Counted from the stretch's first letter, positions 16,875-26,671 are shown. The stretch: 64,000 bases of DNA from Thermobacillus xylanilyticus (GCF_907165215.1 NZ_CAJRAY010000006.1:1-64000); one strand, 5' to 3'. Made by a program: numbers and translations. The notes: a model not told the origin generated them from the sequence alone.

Positions 16875-18551
16875 TCACACTTCCATAATAATCGGAAGAA
16901 TCATCGGACGGCGGCGGGTCTGCTCGTACAGGAACCTGCCGAGCACATCCTTTACATTCGTCTTGAGCGAAGCCCATTCGTTCACATTGTCGCTCATCAG
17001 CTTGTTGAGCGTCTGCGTCACGAGCCGGTTCGCTTCCTCCAGCAAGCCTTCGGATTCCCGCACATAGACGAAACCGCGGGAAATGATATCCGGCCCGGAC
17101 AGAATCGTGCCGTCCTGCTTGCTCAGCGTGACGACGACGACGAGGATGCCGTCCTGCGACAGCAGCTTCCGGTCGCGGAGCACGATGTTGCCGACGTCGC
17201 CGACGCCGAGGCCGTCGATCAGCACGATGCCCGACGGCACCTTGTTGCCCTTGCGGGCAACGCCGTTCTGAATTTCGACCGTATCGCCGTTGTCGAGAAT
17301 GAAAATGTTCTCGCGCTCGATGCCGACGCTTTCCGCGAGCAGCGCGTGCTGCCTCAGCATCCGGTATTCGCCGTGAATCGGGATGAAATATTTCGGCTTC
17401 ATCAGGTTGAGCATGAGCTTCAGCTCTTCCTGGCTGCCGTGTCCGGAAACGTGGACGGCCGACGACGCGGTAGGTCCGTAAATGACATTCGCGCCGAGGC
17501 GGAACAGCTCGTCGACCGTGCGGCCGACAAACCGCTCGTTGCCCGGAATCGGCGTCGCCGCGATGATGACGGTGTCGCCCGGCAGGATGTCCAACTTCCG
17601 GTGAGCCGAACGCGCCATCCGCGTGAGCGCCGACATCGGTTCGCCCTGGCTGCCCGTCGACAGGATGACCACGCGGTCGGCGGCCATCTTCCCGACTTCC
17701 TCCGGCTCAATCAGCATGCCTTCCGGAATGTGCAGGTAGCCGAGCTCCGAAGCGATCGACACCACGTTCACCATGCTGCGTCCGATGACCGTCAGCTTGC
17801 GCTTCGTCGCCATGGCGGCATTGATAACCTGTTGAATGCGGTGCACGTTCGAAGCGAACGTCGCGACGACGACGCGCTGTTTCGCTTTGCGGAAAATATC
17901 TTCAAGCTCCTGCCCCACCTTGCTTTCCGAAGGGGTGAAACCCGGCCGTTCGGCGTTCGTGCTGTCGGACAGGAGCGCCAGCACGCCGCGCTTTCCGATC
18001 TCGGCCATCCGCTGCAGATCGGCGAATTGCCCGTTCACCGGCGTGTGATCGAACTTGAAGTCGCCGGTGTGGACGACGACGCCTTCCGGCGTGTCGAGGC
18101 AGATGCCGACCGAATCCGGAATGCTGTGGTTCGTGCGGAAGAACGACGCTTTGATCGATCCGAGCTGAACGACCGAATCGGCGTTGATCAAGATCCGCTT
18201 CGTCTCGCCGAGCAGACCGGCTTCCTTCAGCTTCACCTCGATCAATCCGAGCGTCAGCTTCGTGCCGTACACCGGCACATTGAGATGTTTCAGCACGTAA
18301 GGCAGTCCGCCGATGTGATCTTCGTGGCCGTGCGTTATCAGGATGCCGCGCACCTTGTCGCGGTTCTCCGTCAAGTACGTGATATCGGGGATGACGATGT
18401 CAACCCCCAGCATATCCTCTTCGGGAAATTTCAACCCCGAATCCACAACGACAATGTCGTTCCCGTACTGGACGACATACATGTTCTTCCCGATCTCGCC
18501 GACGCCGCCCAATGCAAAAATTAGCAGCTTATCCTGGTTCTTCTTTGACAA
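16875..18551 (-). CDS. rnjB: Ribonuclease J
   Basis: RNase J enzymes are metallo-beta-lactamase ribonucleases with endo- and 5'-3' exonuclease activity in mRNA decay and maturation. The 558-aa product has the zinc motif HxHxDH at 74-79 (HGHEDH), GDFKFDHTP, the beta-CASP region ([22 protein letters not shown]) and a C-terminal domain. Location between dapA and tepA matches Bacillus rnjB rather than rnjA. The start is TTG at 18551 with GGGAGG 12 nt upstream. Its own promoter and terminator flank it. Confidence 0.92.
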   Translation of the reverse strand: MSKKNQDKLLIFALGGVGEIGKNMYVVQYGNDIVVVDSGLKFPEEDMLGVDIVIPDITYLTENRDKVRGILITHGHEDHIGGLPYVLKHLNVPVYGTKLTLGLIEVKLKEAGLLGETKRILINADSVVQLGSIKASFFRTNHSIPDSVGICLDTPEGVVVHTGDFKFDHTPVNGQFADLQRMAEIGKRGVLALLSDSTNAERPGFTPSESKVGQELEDIFRKAKQRVVVATFASNVHRIQQVINAAMATKRKLTVIGRSMVNVVSIASELGYLHIPEGMLIEPEEVGKMAADRVVILSTGSQGEPMSALTRMARSAHRKLDILPGDTVIIAATPIPGNERFVGRTVDELFRLGANVIYGPTASSAVHVSGHGSQEELKLMLNLMKPKYFIPIHGEYRMLRQHALLAESVGIERENIFILDNGDTVEIQNGVARKGNKVPSGIVLIDGLGVGDVGNIVLRDRKLLSQDGILVVVVTLSKQDGTILSGPDIISRGFVYVRESEGLLEEANRLVTQTLNKLMSDNVNEWASLKTNVKDVLGRFLYEQTRRRPMILPIIMEV

Positions 18552-18640
18552 TGGAATTTCGTACCTCCCGTAACTGTTGGACGTCGATCCAAACGCTATT
18601 GATTTTTCAAAGATTTTCCGATCCCGATCACTTGTAACCC

Positions 18641-18670
18641 ATTATACATGATGCCGGAGGCGCCACACAA
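18641..18670 (-). promoter_or_regulatory. rnjB promoter (sigma-A type)
   Basis: TTGTGT (18665-18670), 18 bp, then a consensus TATAAT (18641-18646) on the minus strand, about 90 bp before the TTG start codon. Confidence 0.7.
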
Positions 18671-18705
18671 GTTGACCCCCGGCGTCGAGGTCCGCAAGTC
18701 CGCAC

Positions 18706-18738
18706 AAAGAAAACCGATGCGGCAAATCGTGCATCGGT
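18706..18738 (-). terminator. Terminator after dapA
   Basis: An 8-bp stem ACCGATGC/GCATCGGT (18713-18720 with 18731-18738) is followed by TTTCTTT on the minus strand. It ends the spoVFA-dapA operon. Confidence 0.78.
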
Positions 18739-18758
18739 CTCTCCGACTACGCTTGCTC

Positions 18759-19643
18759 CTATTCGCGATTGTCCAGCAGATTGCGCACGAAGGCCGCCTC
18801 GGCTTCGGTGAGCGGCACAAGCGGCAAGCGCACCCCGCCTACCGGGATGCCGAGATGGTTCAGGGCATACTTCACCGGCACCGGATTCGTCACCGGATGC
18901 GGGCAGTTGAACAGCCCCTTGAAGATCGGCGACAACTGCTGATGCAGTCTGGCCGCTTCCGCTGTCCGGCCTTCGACATATGCGTTGATCATTTGTTTCA
19001 TTTCGCGGCCGATAATATGGCTTGTGACGCTGACAATGCCGTACGCTCCGACGGCCAGCGCGGGCAGCGTCTGGCTGTCATCGCCGCTGTACACCTTGAA
19101 ATGCGCCGGCGCTCCGGCCGCGATGGCGGTCAGCTGCTCCGTCGGCGCGCAATCCTTCGTCGCGACGATGTTCGGGATTTCGGCAAGCCGCAGCGTCGTG
19201 TCGACGTTGAGGTTGACTCCCGTCCGTCCGGGAACGTTGTACAGCATGACCGGCAGTTTCGTCGATTCCGCGATGGCGCGGAAATGCTGATACAAGCCTT
19301 CCTGGCTCGGCTTGTTGTAATAAGGCGAGACGAGCAGCACGCCGTCTGCTCCGGCGGCCTCCGCTTCCTTCGTCAGATGGATCGAGTGCGCCGTGTTGTT
19401 GCTGCCCGTGCCGGCAATGACGGGTACCCGTCCGGCTGCCCGCTCAACCGCGAATTTGTACAGGGCGATTTTCTCTTCATCGTCCAGCGTCGGCGATTCG
19501 CCGGTTGTACCGCAGACGACGATGCTGTCGGTCTGCTGCTCGCCGATCAGATAATCGATGAGCCGACCGGTGGTCTCCCAGTCGATCTTGCCTTCCGCGT
19601 CGAACGGGGTGACCATGGCGGTAATCAATCTTCCGAAATCCAT
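18759..19643 (-). CDS. dapA: 4-hydroxy-tetrahydrodipicolinate synthase
   Basis: DapA condenses pyruvate with aspartate semialdehyde, the branch step to diaminopimelate, lysine and, in spore formers, dipicolinate. The 294-aa TIM barrel has GTTGESPTL (45-53), the catalytic Tyr135 in LYNVPGRTG, and the Schiff-base Lys163 in VATKDC. The ATG overlaps the dapG stop by one base (TAATG). It closes the spoVFA-spoVFB-asd-dapG-dapA operon and so supplies the precursor for the dipicolinate synthase encoded upstream. Confidence 0.96.
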   Translation of the reverse strand: MDFGRLITAMVTPFDAEGKIDWETTGRLIDYLIGEQQTDSIVVCGTTGESPTLDDEEKIALYKFAVERAAGRVPVIAGTGSNNTAHSIHLTKEAEAAGADGVLLVSPYYNKPSQEGLYQHFRAIAESTKLPVMLYNVPGRTGVNLNVDTTLRLAEIPNIVATKDCAPTEQLTAIAAGAPAHFKVYSGDDSQTLPALAVGAYGIVSVTSHIIGREMKQMINAYVEGRTAEAARLHQQLSPIFKGLFNCPHPVTNPVPVKYALNHLGIPVGGVRLPLVPLTEAEAAFVRNLLDNRE

Positions 19644-20899
19644 TACGACTCCTCCTGTGCCAGTTGGGACGCTTCATGCGCCGCGGCTGCCGGCCGGTCA
19701 AGGCCGAACCTGGCATGCAGCGCGCGCACCGCGTCCGCCATATCCGCCTGACGGACGAGCACCCAGATCGACGCGTTCGAATCCGCGCTCTGCAGGATCG
19801 GAATGCCTTCGTCGGTCAGCGCTTCGACGATCGCCGCCATGATGCCGGGAACGCCGTTCATGCCACCGCCGACGACAGACACCTTGGCGCAGTTGCGGAT
19901 GGCCGAGTACGCGCAGCCCAGTTCGCTGAGCAGCCCGATCGCCCGGTCGGCGTCGGCGTCGAATACCGTGTATACGCATCCGCTCGGCGTCACATTGATG
20001 AAATCGATGCTGATTCCGTGCCGGGCCATTGTGCCGAACACCCGGACCTGCATGTCGCCCGGCTCCGAGGCGCCGTACGCGACGGTCAATTGCGTCACGC
20101 CGGCCGTATGGGCGATGCCGACGATCGGGCGATCGGGCACCTCGCCCGCGGCGAACATGCCCGGCCCCGTCACCAGCGTCCCTTCGTCGTCCGTGAACGT
20201 CGACCGGATGCGGAGCGGAATGCCCGCCTGCGCCGCAACTTCGACCGCCCGCGGATGAACGACCTTCGCGCCTTGCCGGGCCAGATTGCTGATCTCGGCG
20301 TAACTGACGGCCTTGAGCGGCCTCGCTTCGGCGACGAGCCGCGGATCGGCCGTCAGAATGCCGTCCACATCGGTATAAATATCGACCCGCTGCGCGCGGA
20401 GCGCAGCGCCCAGCGCCGCGGCCGTCGTGTCGCTCCCGCCGCGGCCGAGCGTCGTCGTATCGCCGCCGGGAGATATGCCCTGAAATCCGGTGACGATCAC
20501 GACGGTCCCTTCATCCAGCCGCCTCAGCACCGGTTCGGTTTCGATGCGCGTAATGCGCGCGGCACCGAAACGACCGTCCGTCCGGATGCCGGCCTGGCCG
20601 CCGGTCAGCACGACCGCCGGCACGCCTTCGTTGCAGAGCAGTCCGCACAGGACGACGGCGGCGATCACTTCACCGCAGGACGCGATCAGATCGCGTTCCC
20701 GGGCGGGCAAGTTCTCGCTGTCCGGCAAGGCCAGCAGCGTATCCGTCGCATACGGATCGCCCCTCCTGCCCATGGCCGAGACGACGACGACAACGGAATA
20801 CCCGGCCTCGCGTTCGCGGACGATATGCCGCAGCACATGCCTTCGGGCATCGTCCGTCGCCAGCGAAGTGCCGCCGAATTTCTGGACCAGAATGGCCAT
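19643..20899 (-). CDS. dapG: Aspartate kinase (DapG-type)
   Basis: The 418-aa enzyme phosphorylates aspartate, the first step of the aspartate pathway. It starts with the kinase motif VQKFGGTSLA and contains GFQGISPGGDTTTLGRGGSDTTA. Two C-terminal ACT regulatory domains (about 270-410, with VGGGMNGVPGI) follow. Placement in the dipicolinate/diaminopimelate operon matches Bacillus DapG, the diaminopimelate-inhibited isozyme; the regulatory specificity is inferred from context. The ribosome-binding site before the ATG at 20899 is weak. Confidence 0.94.
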   Translation of the reverse strand: MAILVQKFGGTSLATDDARRHVLRHIVREREAGYSVVVVVSAMGRRGDPYATDTLLALPDSENLPARERDLIASCGEVIAAVVLCGLLCNEGVPAVVLTGGQAGIRTDGRFGAARITRIETEPVLRRLDEGTVVIVTGFQGISPGGDTTTLGRGGSDTTAAALGAALRAQRVDIYTDVDGILTADPRLVAEARPLKAVSYAEISNLARQGAKVVHPRAVEVAAQAGIPLRIRSTFTDDEGTLVTGPGMFAAGEVPDRPIVGIAHTAGVTQLTVAYGASEPGDMQVRVFGTMARHGISIDFINVTPSGCVYTVFDADADRAIGLLSELGCAYSAIRNCAKVSVVGGGMNGVPGIMAAIVEALTDEGIPILQSADSNASIWVLVRQADMADAVRALHARFGLDRPAAAAHEASQLAQEES

Positions 20900-21005
20900 G
20901 TCCGCTTCACGCCCCTTGCTCTAGGACGACGAACGGCCGCTGTCGCAATGGACGGTTGGCGAATCAGTCTGACGGGTCGGCCGGACCGAAGATCCCGTGC
21001 GATCC

Positions 21006-22046
21006 TCAGCCGCGGCTGTTCACGATGGTTTCCGCGATCTGTACGGCGTTCCAGGCCGCACCTTTGAGCAGATTGTCGGAGACGATCCACAGGTTGAGTC
21101 CGCGCGGATGGGTGAGATCCCGGCGAATCCGGCCGACGAAGACATCCGGTCTTCCTTCGGCTTCGGTCGCGAGCGGGTACCGCTGGCTTGCGGGATCGTC
21201 CACAACCGTAATGCCCGGTGCGTTCGACAGCAGCGATCTGACGTCATCCAGCTCGTAATCGCTTTTCAATTCGACGTAGACCGATTCCGAATGACCTCTC
21301 AGCACCGGAATGCGCACACAGGTAGCCGTGACCGCGATCGAATCATCGCCCATGATCTTCTTCGTCTCGTTCACCATCTTCATTTCTTCGAACGTGTAGC
21401 CGTTGTCCTGGAACTTGTCGATCTGCGGAATGGCGTTGAATGCGATTTGATGCTTCACCGGCAGCGAGCTGACCGGCAGCACGTCCGGCTCCGGTTTCCG
21501 GCCGGCAAGCAATTCTTCCGTCTGACGCAGCAGTTCGGTCACCGCACGTGCCCCCGCGCCGGATACCGCCTGATAGGTCGAGACGATGATCCGCGCGATG
21601 CCGTAGCGGTCATGGAGCGGCTTGAGCGCCGCGACCATCTGGATGGTCGAACAGTTCGGATTGGCGATGACCCCTTTGTGCCGGGCGATTTGCTCCGGAT
21701 TCACTTCCGGCACGACAAGCGGCGTCTCCGGATCCATCCGGTACGCGCTGGTGTTGTCGATGCATACCGCTCCGGCGGCCGCTGCATGCGGCACCAGCTT
21801 CCTGCTGACGTCGCTGCCCGCGCTGAACAGCGCGATCTCGACGCCTTCGAAGCTGTCCGGTCCCGCTTCCTGAACCGTATATTCACGGCCGCGGAACTTC
21901 AACTTCGTCCCGGCCGACCGGGCGGACGAAAGCAGCTTGAGCTCCCCCACGGGGAAATTCCGCGATTCGAGCATCCGGATCATCTGTTCCCCCACGGCTC
22001 CTGTCGCGCCGACAACCGCAACATGGTACAGCTTTTGTTCGGACAT
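21006..22046 (-). CDS. asd: Aspartate-semialdehyde dehydrogenase
   Basis: This NADPH enzyme reduces aspartyl phosphate to the semialdehyde. The 346-aa product has the nucleotide-binding motif VVGATGAVGEQM (11-22) and the catalytic Cys132 in ANPNCSTIQM, the standard active site. Substrate-binding residues near ISTYQAVSGAGARA are also present. The gene lies between spoVFB (90 bp upstream) and dapG (106 bp downstream). All three aspartate-pathway genes needed to feed dipicolinate are thus in one operon. Confidence 0.96.
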   Translation of the reverse strand: MSEQKLYHVAVVGATGAVGEQMIRMLESRNFPVGELKLLSSARSAGTKLKFRGREYTVQEAGPDSFEGVEIALFSAGSDVSRKLVPHAAAAGAVCIDNTSAYRMDPETPLVVPEVNPEQIARHKGVIANPNCSTIQMVAALKPLHDRYGIARIIVSTYQAVSGAGARAVTELLRQTEELLAGRKPEPDVLPVSSLPVKHQIAFNAIPQIDKFQDNGYTFEEMKMVNETKKIMGDDSIAVTATCVRIPVLRGHSESVYVELKSDYELDDVRSLLSNAPGITVVDDPASQRYPLATEAEGRPDVFVGRIRRDLTHPRGLNLWIVSDNLLKGAAWNAVQIAETIVNSRG

Positions 22047-22136
22047 AGTGTGCTTGCGCTCCTCTCGCCCATGGAACGGGAAACCGGCCGCTGCAACCGA
22101 TCAGCCGAACGGTGCGGCCGCGGGCAGGACCGGGGT

Positions 22137-22733
22137 CTAGTTGCGGAAACGTTCGATGAGCAGCGGCTGAATCTGCCGGCCTTCCAGCGCCGCTTCGCAT
22201 GTCTCGAGCAGCAGATCCATCTTCGCGACGAGCGAGTTCGGTTTCTGCTGCGGATTGTCCTGGCCGAACGGGACGAAATAGATGTTCTTGGCGTTCAGCA
22301 GCTTCGCGATATTCGGCGCGTTCAGGCCGAGGCCGTCATTCGTCGAAATCGCGAGCACCAGCGGGCGGCAGTTGCGCATCTGCGCCTTGGCCGCCATCAG
22401 CACCGGGCTGTCGGTTATCGCGTTGGCCAGTTTGCTCGTCGTATTGCCCGTGCACGGCGCGATGGTCATGATGTCCAGCAGTTTGGAAGGACCGAGCGGC
22501 TCGGCTTCCACAATGGAAGAAATGACTTCGTTCCCGGTAATCTCCTTCAATTTGCGCCGCCATTCTTCCGCCGTGCCGAACCGGGTGTCCGTCGTAAGCA
22601 CGCTGTGTGAAATGATCGGCACCACGTTCGCGCCCGCATCGACGAACCGCTGAATCTGCGGCATCACTTCGTCGAACGTGCAATGTGAGCCCGACAATCC
22701 GTACCCGACCGTCTTGCCTTGCCAAATGCTCAT
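22137..22733 (-). CDS. spoVFB: Dipicolinate synthase subunit B
   Basis: SpoVFB is the flavoprotein-like subunit of dipicolinate synthase, which makes the calcium-chelated core compound of spores in the mother cell. The 198-aa protein has the flavoprotein/UbiX-type fold, starting GKTVGYGLSGSHCTFDEV and with APCTGNTTSKLANAITDSPV, which resembles the phosphate-binding region of the family. Its ATG overlaps the spoVFA stop (ATGA), consistent with a heteromeric enzyme made in fixed ratio. Confidence 0.95.
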   Translation of the reverse strand: MSIWQGKTVGYGLSGSHCTFDEVMPQIQRFVDAGANVVPIISHSVLTTDTRFGTAEEWRRKLKEITGNEVISSIVEAEPLGPSKLLDIMTIAPCTGNTTSKLANAITDSPVLMAAKAQMRNCRPLVLAISTNDGLGLNAPNIAKLLNAKNIYFVPFGQDNPQQKPNSLVAKMDLLLETCEAALEGRQIQPLLIERFRN

Positions 22734-23629
22734 CGCTTCTCCCTCCCGAGCCGCAAGTCTTCCATCAGGAGCCGGCCGAGACAGTCCGCCATGATGCGGC
22801 CGGCGGTCTTCGGAGCCACGATGCCGGGAAGTCCGGGCGCGAGCAGCGCTTTGATGCCGCGCCGCTCGGCGTAGCGGAAATCGGTGCCGCCGGGCTTCGA
22901 CGCTAGGTCGATGATGACGGCGCGCGATGGCATTTGAGCAATGATCTGTGCTGTGACTATCATAGTCGGAATTGTATTAAAAAGCAAGTCGAGGTTGCCC
23001 GCGTGAGCCGCCAGATCCTTGATGTAGAAAGGCTCGAAGCCCATCTCGTACGCCCGGGCAAAATGTTCGTCCCGCCGCACGCCGATCTTCACTCTCGCCC
23101 CCATTCCCCTGAGCGTCCGGGCGAGCGTCTGCCCTGTCCTCCCCATTCCCAGCACCAGTGCCGTCGATCCGTGGATCGTAATGTCGGTATGTTGAATCGC
23201 CATCATGACGGCGCCTTCGGCCGTCGGTATCGAATTGTAGATCGCCACGTCGTCCCGCTCGAACAATTCGACCAGACCGATGCCGTATTTCGCGCACAAA
23301 TCCTTTAAGTACGGCTTCGCCATTCCCGTGTAAACCTTGCAATGCTTGGGCAGCCGGGCGATGTAGGCTTCTTCCAGCACAAGCTGCTTGTCGCTGAATA
23401 CGGCCGTCACCGTGCCGTCGTCGTCGGTGCCGACTGCGGGCAGAATGAGGGCATCGGCGTCTTCGAACAATTGTCCGTCCAGTTCGGCATGCACGGCTCC
23501 GTCCAACGGCGTGCTCAGCCCGTCGAAGCCGACGGCCAGCACGGTTGCGTCGAGTTCGGTCAGCTTGCGGATGACTTCAAGCTGCCTGGCATCGCCGCCG
23601 ACCAGCACGATATTCGCGCCCGTGAGCAC
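22730..23629 (-). CDS. spoVFA: Dipicolinate synthase subunit A
   Basis: SpoVFA is the Rossmann-fold subunit of dipicolinate synthase. The 299-aa product begins LTGANIVLVGGDARQLEVIRKL, and has the NAD(P)-binding motif LVLGMGRTGQTLARTL around residue 155. I chose GTG at 23629 because AAAGGAG lies 7-8 nt upstream and the resulting N-terminus matches Bacillus SpoVFA. An in-frame ATG 24 codons earlier has no ribosome-binding site. A sigma-K-like promoter lies upstream, fitting late mother-cell expression. Confidence 0.94.
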   Translation of the reverse strand: MLTGANIVLVGGDARQLEVIRKLTELDATVLAVGFDGLSTPLDGAVHAELDGQLFEDADALILPAVGTDDDGTVTAVFSDKQLVLEEAYIARLPKHCKVYTGMAKPYLKDLCAKYGIGLVELFERDDVAIYNSIPTAEGAVMMAIQHTDITIHGSTALVLGMGRTGQTLARTLRGMGARVKIGVRRDEHFARAYEMGFEPFYIKDLAAHAGNLDLLFNTIPTMIVTAQIIAQMPSRAVIIDLASKPGGTDFRYAERRGIKALLAPGLPGIVAPKTAGRIMADCLGRLLMEDLRLGREKR

Positions 23630-23662
23630 ATTCCCACTCCTTTCCGCACCTGGGCTATAGAC

Positions 23663-23690
23663 CATCGTATGCGGAAAGCGCTCCGCGGGT
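23663..23690 (-). promoter_or_regulatory. Candidate sigma-K promoter of the spoVFA operon
   Basis: The minus strand reads AC (23689-23690), a 17-bp spacer, then CATACGATG (23663-23671). The sigma-K consensus is AC-16/17-CATANNNTA, so the -10 box has one mismatch at its last base. Bacillus spoVF is sigma-K dependent, which supports the call. Confidence 0.45.
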
Positions 23691-23721
23691 GATTCAGGCA
23701 AGAGCGGAGGCCAAAGGCATG

Positions 23722-23762
23722 AAAAAAGGCCGTTCCGGCGGCATGACGCCTTCGGAACAGCC
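23722..23762 (-). terminator. Rho-independent terminator after dut
   Basis: A 10-bp stem with one G-T wobble (23728-23737 with 23753-23762) is followed by six T on the minus strand, about 27 bp past the dut stop codon. Confidence 0.9.
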
Positions 23763-23788
23763 TTATCGCACGCATTATGAAGATAAAA

Positions 23789-24238
23789 TTACGCCCCGGT
23801 CCCGGTATGCCCGAATCCGCCGGCCCCGCGGCCGGTGTCGTCCAGCTCGTCCGCTTCGATCAGCCGTACGGGCGGCACCTCCTGGAACACCATCTGGGCG
23901 ATCCGGTCGCCGCGCCGGATCGTGAACGGTTCGCTGCCCAGATTGATCAGCAGCACCTTCACCTCGCCGCGGTAGTCGGCGTCGATCGTGCCCGGAGTGT
24001 TGAGGCATGTGATGCCGTGCTTGAGCGCCAGTCCGCTGCGCGGCCGGATCTGCGCCTCCAGTTCGCGCGGCATCGCCATGGCGAAGCCTGTCGGAATGAG
24101 ACTGCGCTCGCCGGGGGCCAGCGTCACCGGCTCATCGACGGCGGCGTGAACGTCGAATCCCGCCGCCCATTCGGACATCCGCTCCGGAAGCGGCAGACCT
24201 TCGCCGCCGGGCAGCCGTTTAATGCGAACTTCGTACAA
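23789..24238 (-). CDS. dut: dUTP diphosphatase
   Basis: The trimeric dUTPase hydrolyses dUTP to dUMP and keeps uracil out of DNA. All five motifs are visible in the 149-aa product: [38 protein letters not shown] and the C-terminal [11 protein letters not shown] arm. The start is TTG at 24238 with GAGGAGGG 6 nt upstream. It overlaps the 3' end of mlpA by 20 nt, so the two are co-translated. Confidence 0.94.
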   Translation of the reverse strand: MYEVRIKRLPGGEGLPLPERMSEWAAGFDVHAAVDEPVTLAPGERSLIPTGFAMAMPRELEAQIRPRSGLALKHGITCLNTPGTIDADYRGEVKVLLINLGSEPFTIRRGDRIAQMVFQEVPPVRLIEADELDDTGRGAGGFGHTGTGA

Positions 24239-25484
24239 GACAATCCCTCCTCAATGCGGACACCGCCGAATCGTCCGGTCCGACCGCCGCGACGGCGAAC
24301 GGAACGGCAAACATCCGGTCGATCATCATCCGGACGTCATCCAGCGTCACCGCGTCGATCCGTTCGAGCATCTCGTCGAGCGAATCGTGGCGTCCGAGCA
24401 TCAGCTCGTTCTTGCCGATCCGGTTCATCCGGCTGCTCGTGCTTTCCAGGCTCAAAATGAGGCTGCCTTTGAGCTGCTCCTTGCCGCGCTCAAGTTCCGC
24501 CTCGGTCAGCCCGCCTTCGGCGAGATCGGCCAGCTGTTCGAGCGCCACGTCCAGCACTTCTTTCGTCTGCTTCGGCGCCGTTCCCGCATAGATGGTGAAG
24601 ATGCCGCTGTCGGCATAGGACGTATGATAGGAATAGACGGAGTAGGCCAGTCCGCGCTTCTCGCGGATTTCCTGGAACAGCCGCGAGCTCATCCCGCCGC
24701 CGAGCGCGTTGTTGAGCAGCACCATCGCATACAGCTTCGGGTCGCCGATCGGGCAGCCGGGAAACGACAGGCAGAGATGGTGCTGTTCGGTTTGCTTATG
24801 ATGATAGATATAATCGCCCCGGAATACCGGCGGAACCGGCTTCGTGCCTCCGCCGCGCCGGTCGAAGCGGCCGAAATGGCGCTCGAGCAGTTCCGGCAGC
24901 TTGCCCTCGTCCACGTTGCCGGCGATGGCGATGACCGTATTGTCCGTCCGGTACTGCCGGGACATGTAGCCCCTGAGATCATCCGGCTGCATGGCGCGCA
25001 GCCGGTCTTCCAGCCCGAGAATCGAATAGGCGAGCGGATGATCGCCGAATGCGGCCCGCGACGCCTCGTCGTGCACCTTGTCGTCGGGCGTGTCTTCGTA
25101 CATCGCGATTTCCTCGAGGATGACGTTCTTCTCCTTGGCCAGCTCGCCCGAATCGAACTGCGATTCGAAGAACATGTCCGCCAGCGCTTCCACCGCGATC
25201 GGCAAATGCCGGTCCAGCACCTTCGCGTAATAGCAGGTGTACTCTTTCGACGTAAACGCGTTCACGTTGCCGCCGATGCCGTCGAAAAGGTCCGCGATAT
25301 CCTTCGCGCTGCGCTTCGCCGTTCCCTTGAAAAGCATGTGTTCAATCAAATGCGAGATGCCGCTGATCTCCGGCGTCTCATCGCGGGAACCCGTCCTCAC
25401 CCAGATGCCGAACGAGACGGAACGGCTGGTCGGGATGGGTTCGACCACGATGCGCAGACCGTTCTGCAGCGTATAACGATTCAC
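24219..25484 (-). CDS. mlpA: M16 family zinc protease (MlpA/YmxG)
   Basis: The 421-aa processing-protease-like enzyme has the zinc motif HxxEH at 45-49 (HLIEH) and the downstream ligand region [18 protein letters not shown]. It belongs to the YmxG/MlpA family, implicated in Bacillus in control of extracellular protease production. The frame is open upstream, but GTG at 25484 follows GGGGGATAC and gives the standard start [12 protein letters not shown]. It lies between ylxY and dut in the Bacillus order. Confidence 0.92.
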   Translation of the reverse strand: MNRYTLQNGLRIVVEPIPTSRSVSFGIWVRTGSRDETPEISGISHLIEHMLFKGTAKRSAKDIADLFDGIGGNVNAFTSKEYTCYYAKVLDRHLPIAVEALADMFFESQFDSGELAKEKNVILEEIAMYEDTPDDKVHDEASRAAFGDHPLAYSILGLEDRLRAMQPDDLRGYMSRQYRTDNTVIAIAGNVDEGKLPELLERHFGRFDRRGGGTKPVPPVFRGDYIYHHKQTEQHHLCLSFPGCPIGDPKLYAMVLLNNALGGGMSSRLFQEIREKRGLAYSVYSYHTSYADSGIFTIYAGTAPKQTKEVLDVALEQLADLAEGGLTEAELERGKEQLKGSLILSLESTSSRMNRIGKNELMLGRHDSLDEMLERIDAVTLDDVRMMIDRMFAVPFAVAAVGPDDSAVSALRRDCLVRSSH

Positions 25485-25527
25485 CGCGTATCCCCCTGAC
25501 GAAGTCAATGATTCCACTATACCAAAA

Positions 25528-26535
25528 TCAAAGTGCGGGCTCAACCGGCGGCACCCGGGCGGTCGACAGCGTCCGGGACACCGTCCCGGGCTCGATGCCC
25601 TTGCTTCGCAGCACGTCGATCATGTCCGCCAGCGCGGCGCTCGCCGATGCGGTGGGATGCATCAGAATGAGCGACCCGGGGCCGGCGTCTCGCCGAATCT
25701 TCGCCACGATGTTTTCCGGCGGCGGACTTTTCCAGTCCACCGTATCGACCGTCCAGAGCACGGTCTTCAGCCCGAGCTGGGCGGCCGTCCGGACGGTCGT
25801 CGCATTGTATGAGCCGGAAGGCGGCGCAAACCACTTGTTGTCCCGCACGCCGAGTTTTTCTTTCAGCAGCGCTTCCGTCCGCGCGATCTGCCGATATTGC
25901 TCGTTTCGTCCGAGCTTCGCCATGTCCGGATGGGAATAGGCATGGTTGGACAACTCGTGGCCGCCTTCGGCAATTTGCCGGGCCAGCGTTTCGTTCTTCT
26001 CCAGCCACGATCCGTCGAAGAAGAAGGTTGCGCGCACGTTCTTCGCCTTCAGCGTCTCCAGCATGGAAGGGAGATGCTCGTTGCCCCAGGCGACATTGAT
26101 CATGAGCGCCGCCATCCGCTTCTTCGGATTGCCGCGGTAGATCGGATGGGGGCCGAGATCGTCCAGTCCGACCTTCGGCTCGATCTCCCGCAGCACGGGC
26201 CGGATCGGCGCGCCTTCCGGCAGCAGGCGCATCGCCGCGTATGTACGCTCGATATCCAGTTCGACCCCGTTGTATCCGGGGATCGCATGCCAGACGCGGT
26301 CGACGACCGCATCGACGGGCGGTTCCGCATACTGCGGCGCAGCCGCTTTGATCCGTTCAAGCAGCGCATCGGCCTTGCCGCCCGCCGCCGCTTGCGGAGC
26401 GGCATACGTGCGCACGCCGGCCGCGGCCTGCGCCTTGACCGCCTGAACATAATCGGCCATCGCCCTGACTGAAACCGCAAGTCCCCAGACGACGGCCGCG
26501 CACAGGGCGGCTGCCGCCAGTTTCTTCCATTTCAT
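25528..26535 (-). CDS. ylxY: Sporulation-associated polysaccharide deacetylase family protein YlxY
   Basis: The 335-aa protein has an N-terminal signal/anchor helix (about 5-25) and a C-terminal NodB-type deacetylase domain (about 140-325). The metal-binding histidines are present (NHAYSHPDM), as are DW and SLILMHP. The usual TFDDG motif reads NVAWGNE, and the RPP motif reads APPSG, so the catalytic base and the Arg appear lost. This divergence is, as I recall, typical of the YlxY subfamily of spore formers. A sigma-E-like promoter precedes it, suggesting mother-cell expression early in sporulation. Confidence 0.88.
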   Translation of the reverse strand: MKWKKLAAAALCAAVVWGLAVSVRAMADYVQAVKAQAAAGVRTYAAPQAAAGGKADALLERIKAAAPQYAEPPVDAVVDRVWHAIPGYNGVELDIERTYAAMRLLPEGAPIRPVLREIEPKVGLDDLGPHPIYRGNPKKRMAALMINVAWGNEHLPSMLETLKAKNVRATFFFDGSWLEKNETLARQIAEGGHELSNHAYSHPDMAKLGRNEQYRQIARTEALLKEKLGVRDNKWFAPPSGSYNATTVRTAAQLGLKTVLWTVDTVDWKSPPPENIVAKIRRDAGPGSLILMHPTASASAALADMIDVLRSKGIEPGTVSRTLSTARVPPVEPAL

Positions 26536-26565
26536 GGCCGCGCTCCTTCGCCTTTAGTCTCCACC

Positions 26566-26592
26566 ATTGTATGTGAAGGAGGACAAGAATAT
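26566..26592 (-). promoter_or_regulatory. sigma-E (mother cell) promoter of ylxY
   Basis: The minus strand reads ATATT (26588-26592), 14 bp, then CATACAAT (26566-26573). Counted as ATA-16-CATANNNT, this is the Bacillus sigma-E consensus with no mismatch. It lies between the pnp terminator and ylxY. Confidence 0.75.
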
Positions 26593-26639
26593 AACGCGCG
26601 GCATTCCTCAGTCCGAGCCCCTGCGCCGCATAACGGCAT

Positions 26640-26671
26640 AAAAAAAGAGACAGACGGTAATCTGGCTCTTT
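26640..26671 (-). terminator. Rho-independent terminator after pnp
   Basis: A stem AAAGAG-CAGA/TCTG-CTCTTT (26644-26654 with 26661-26671, one internal mismatch) is followed by a run of seven T on the minus strand. Confidence 0.87.
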
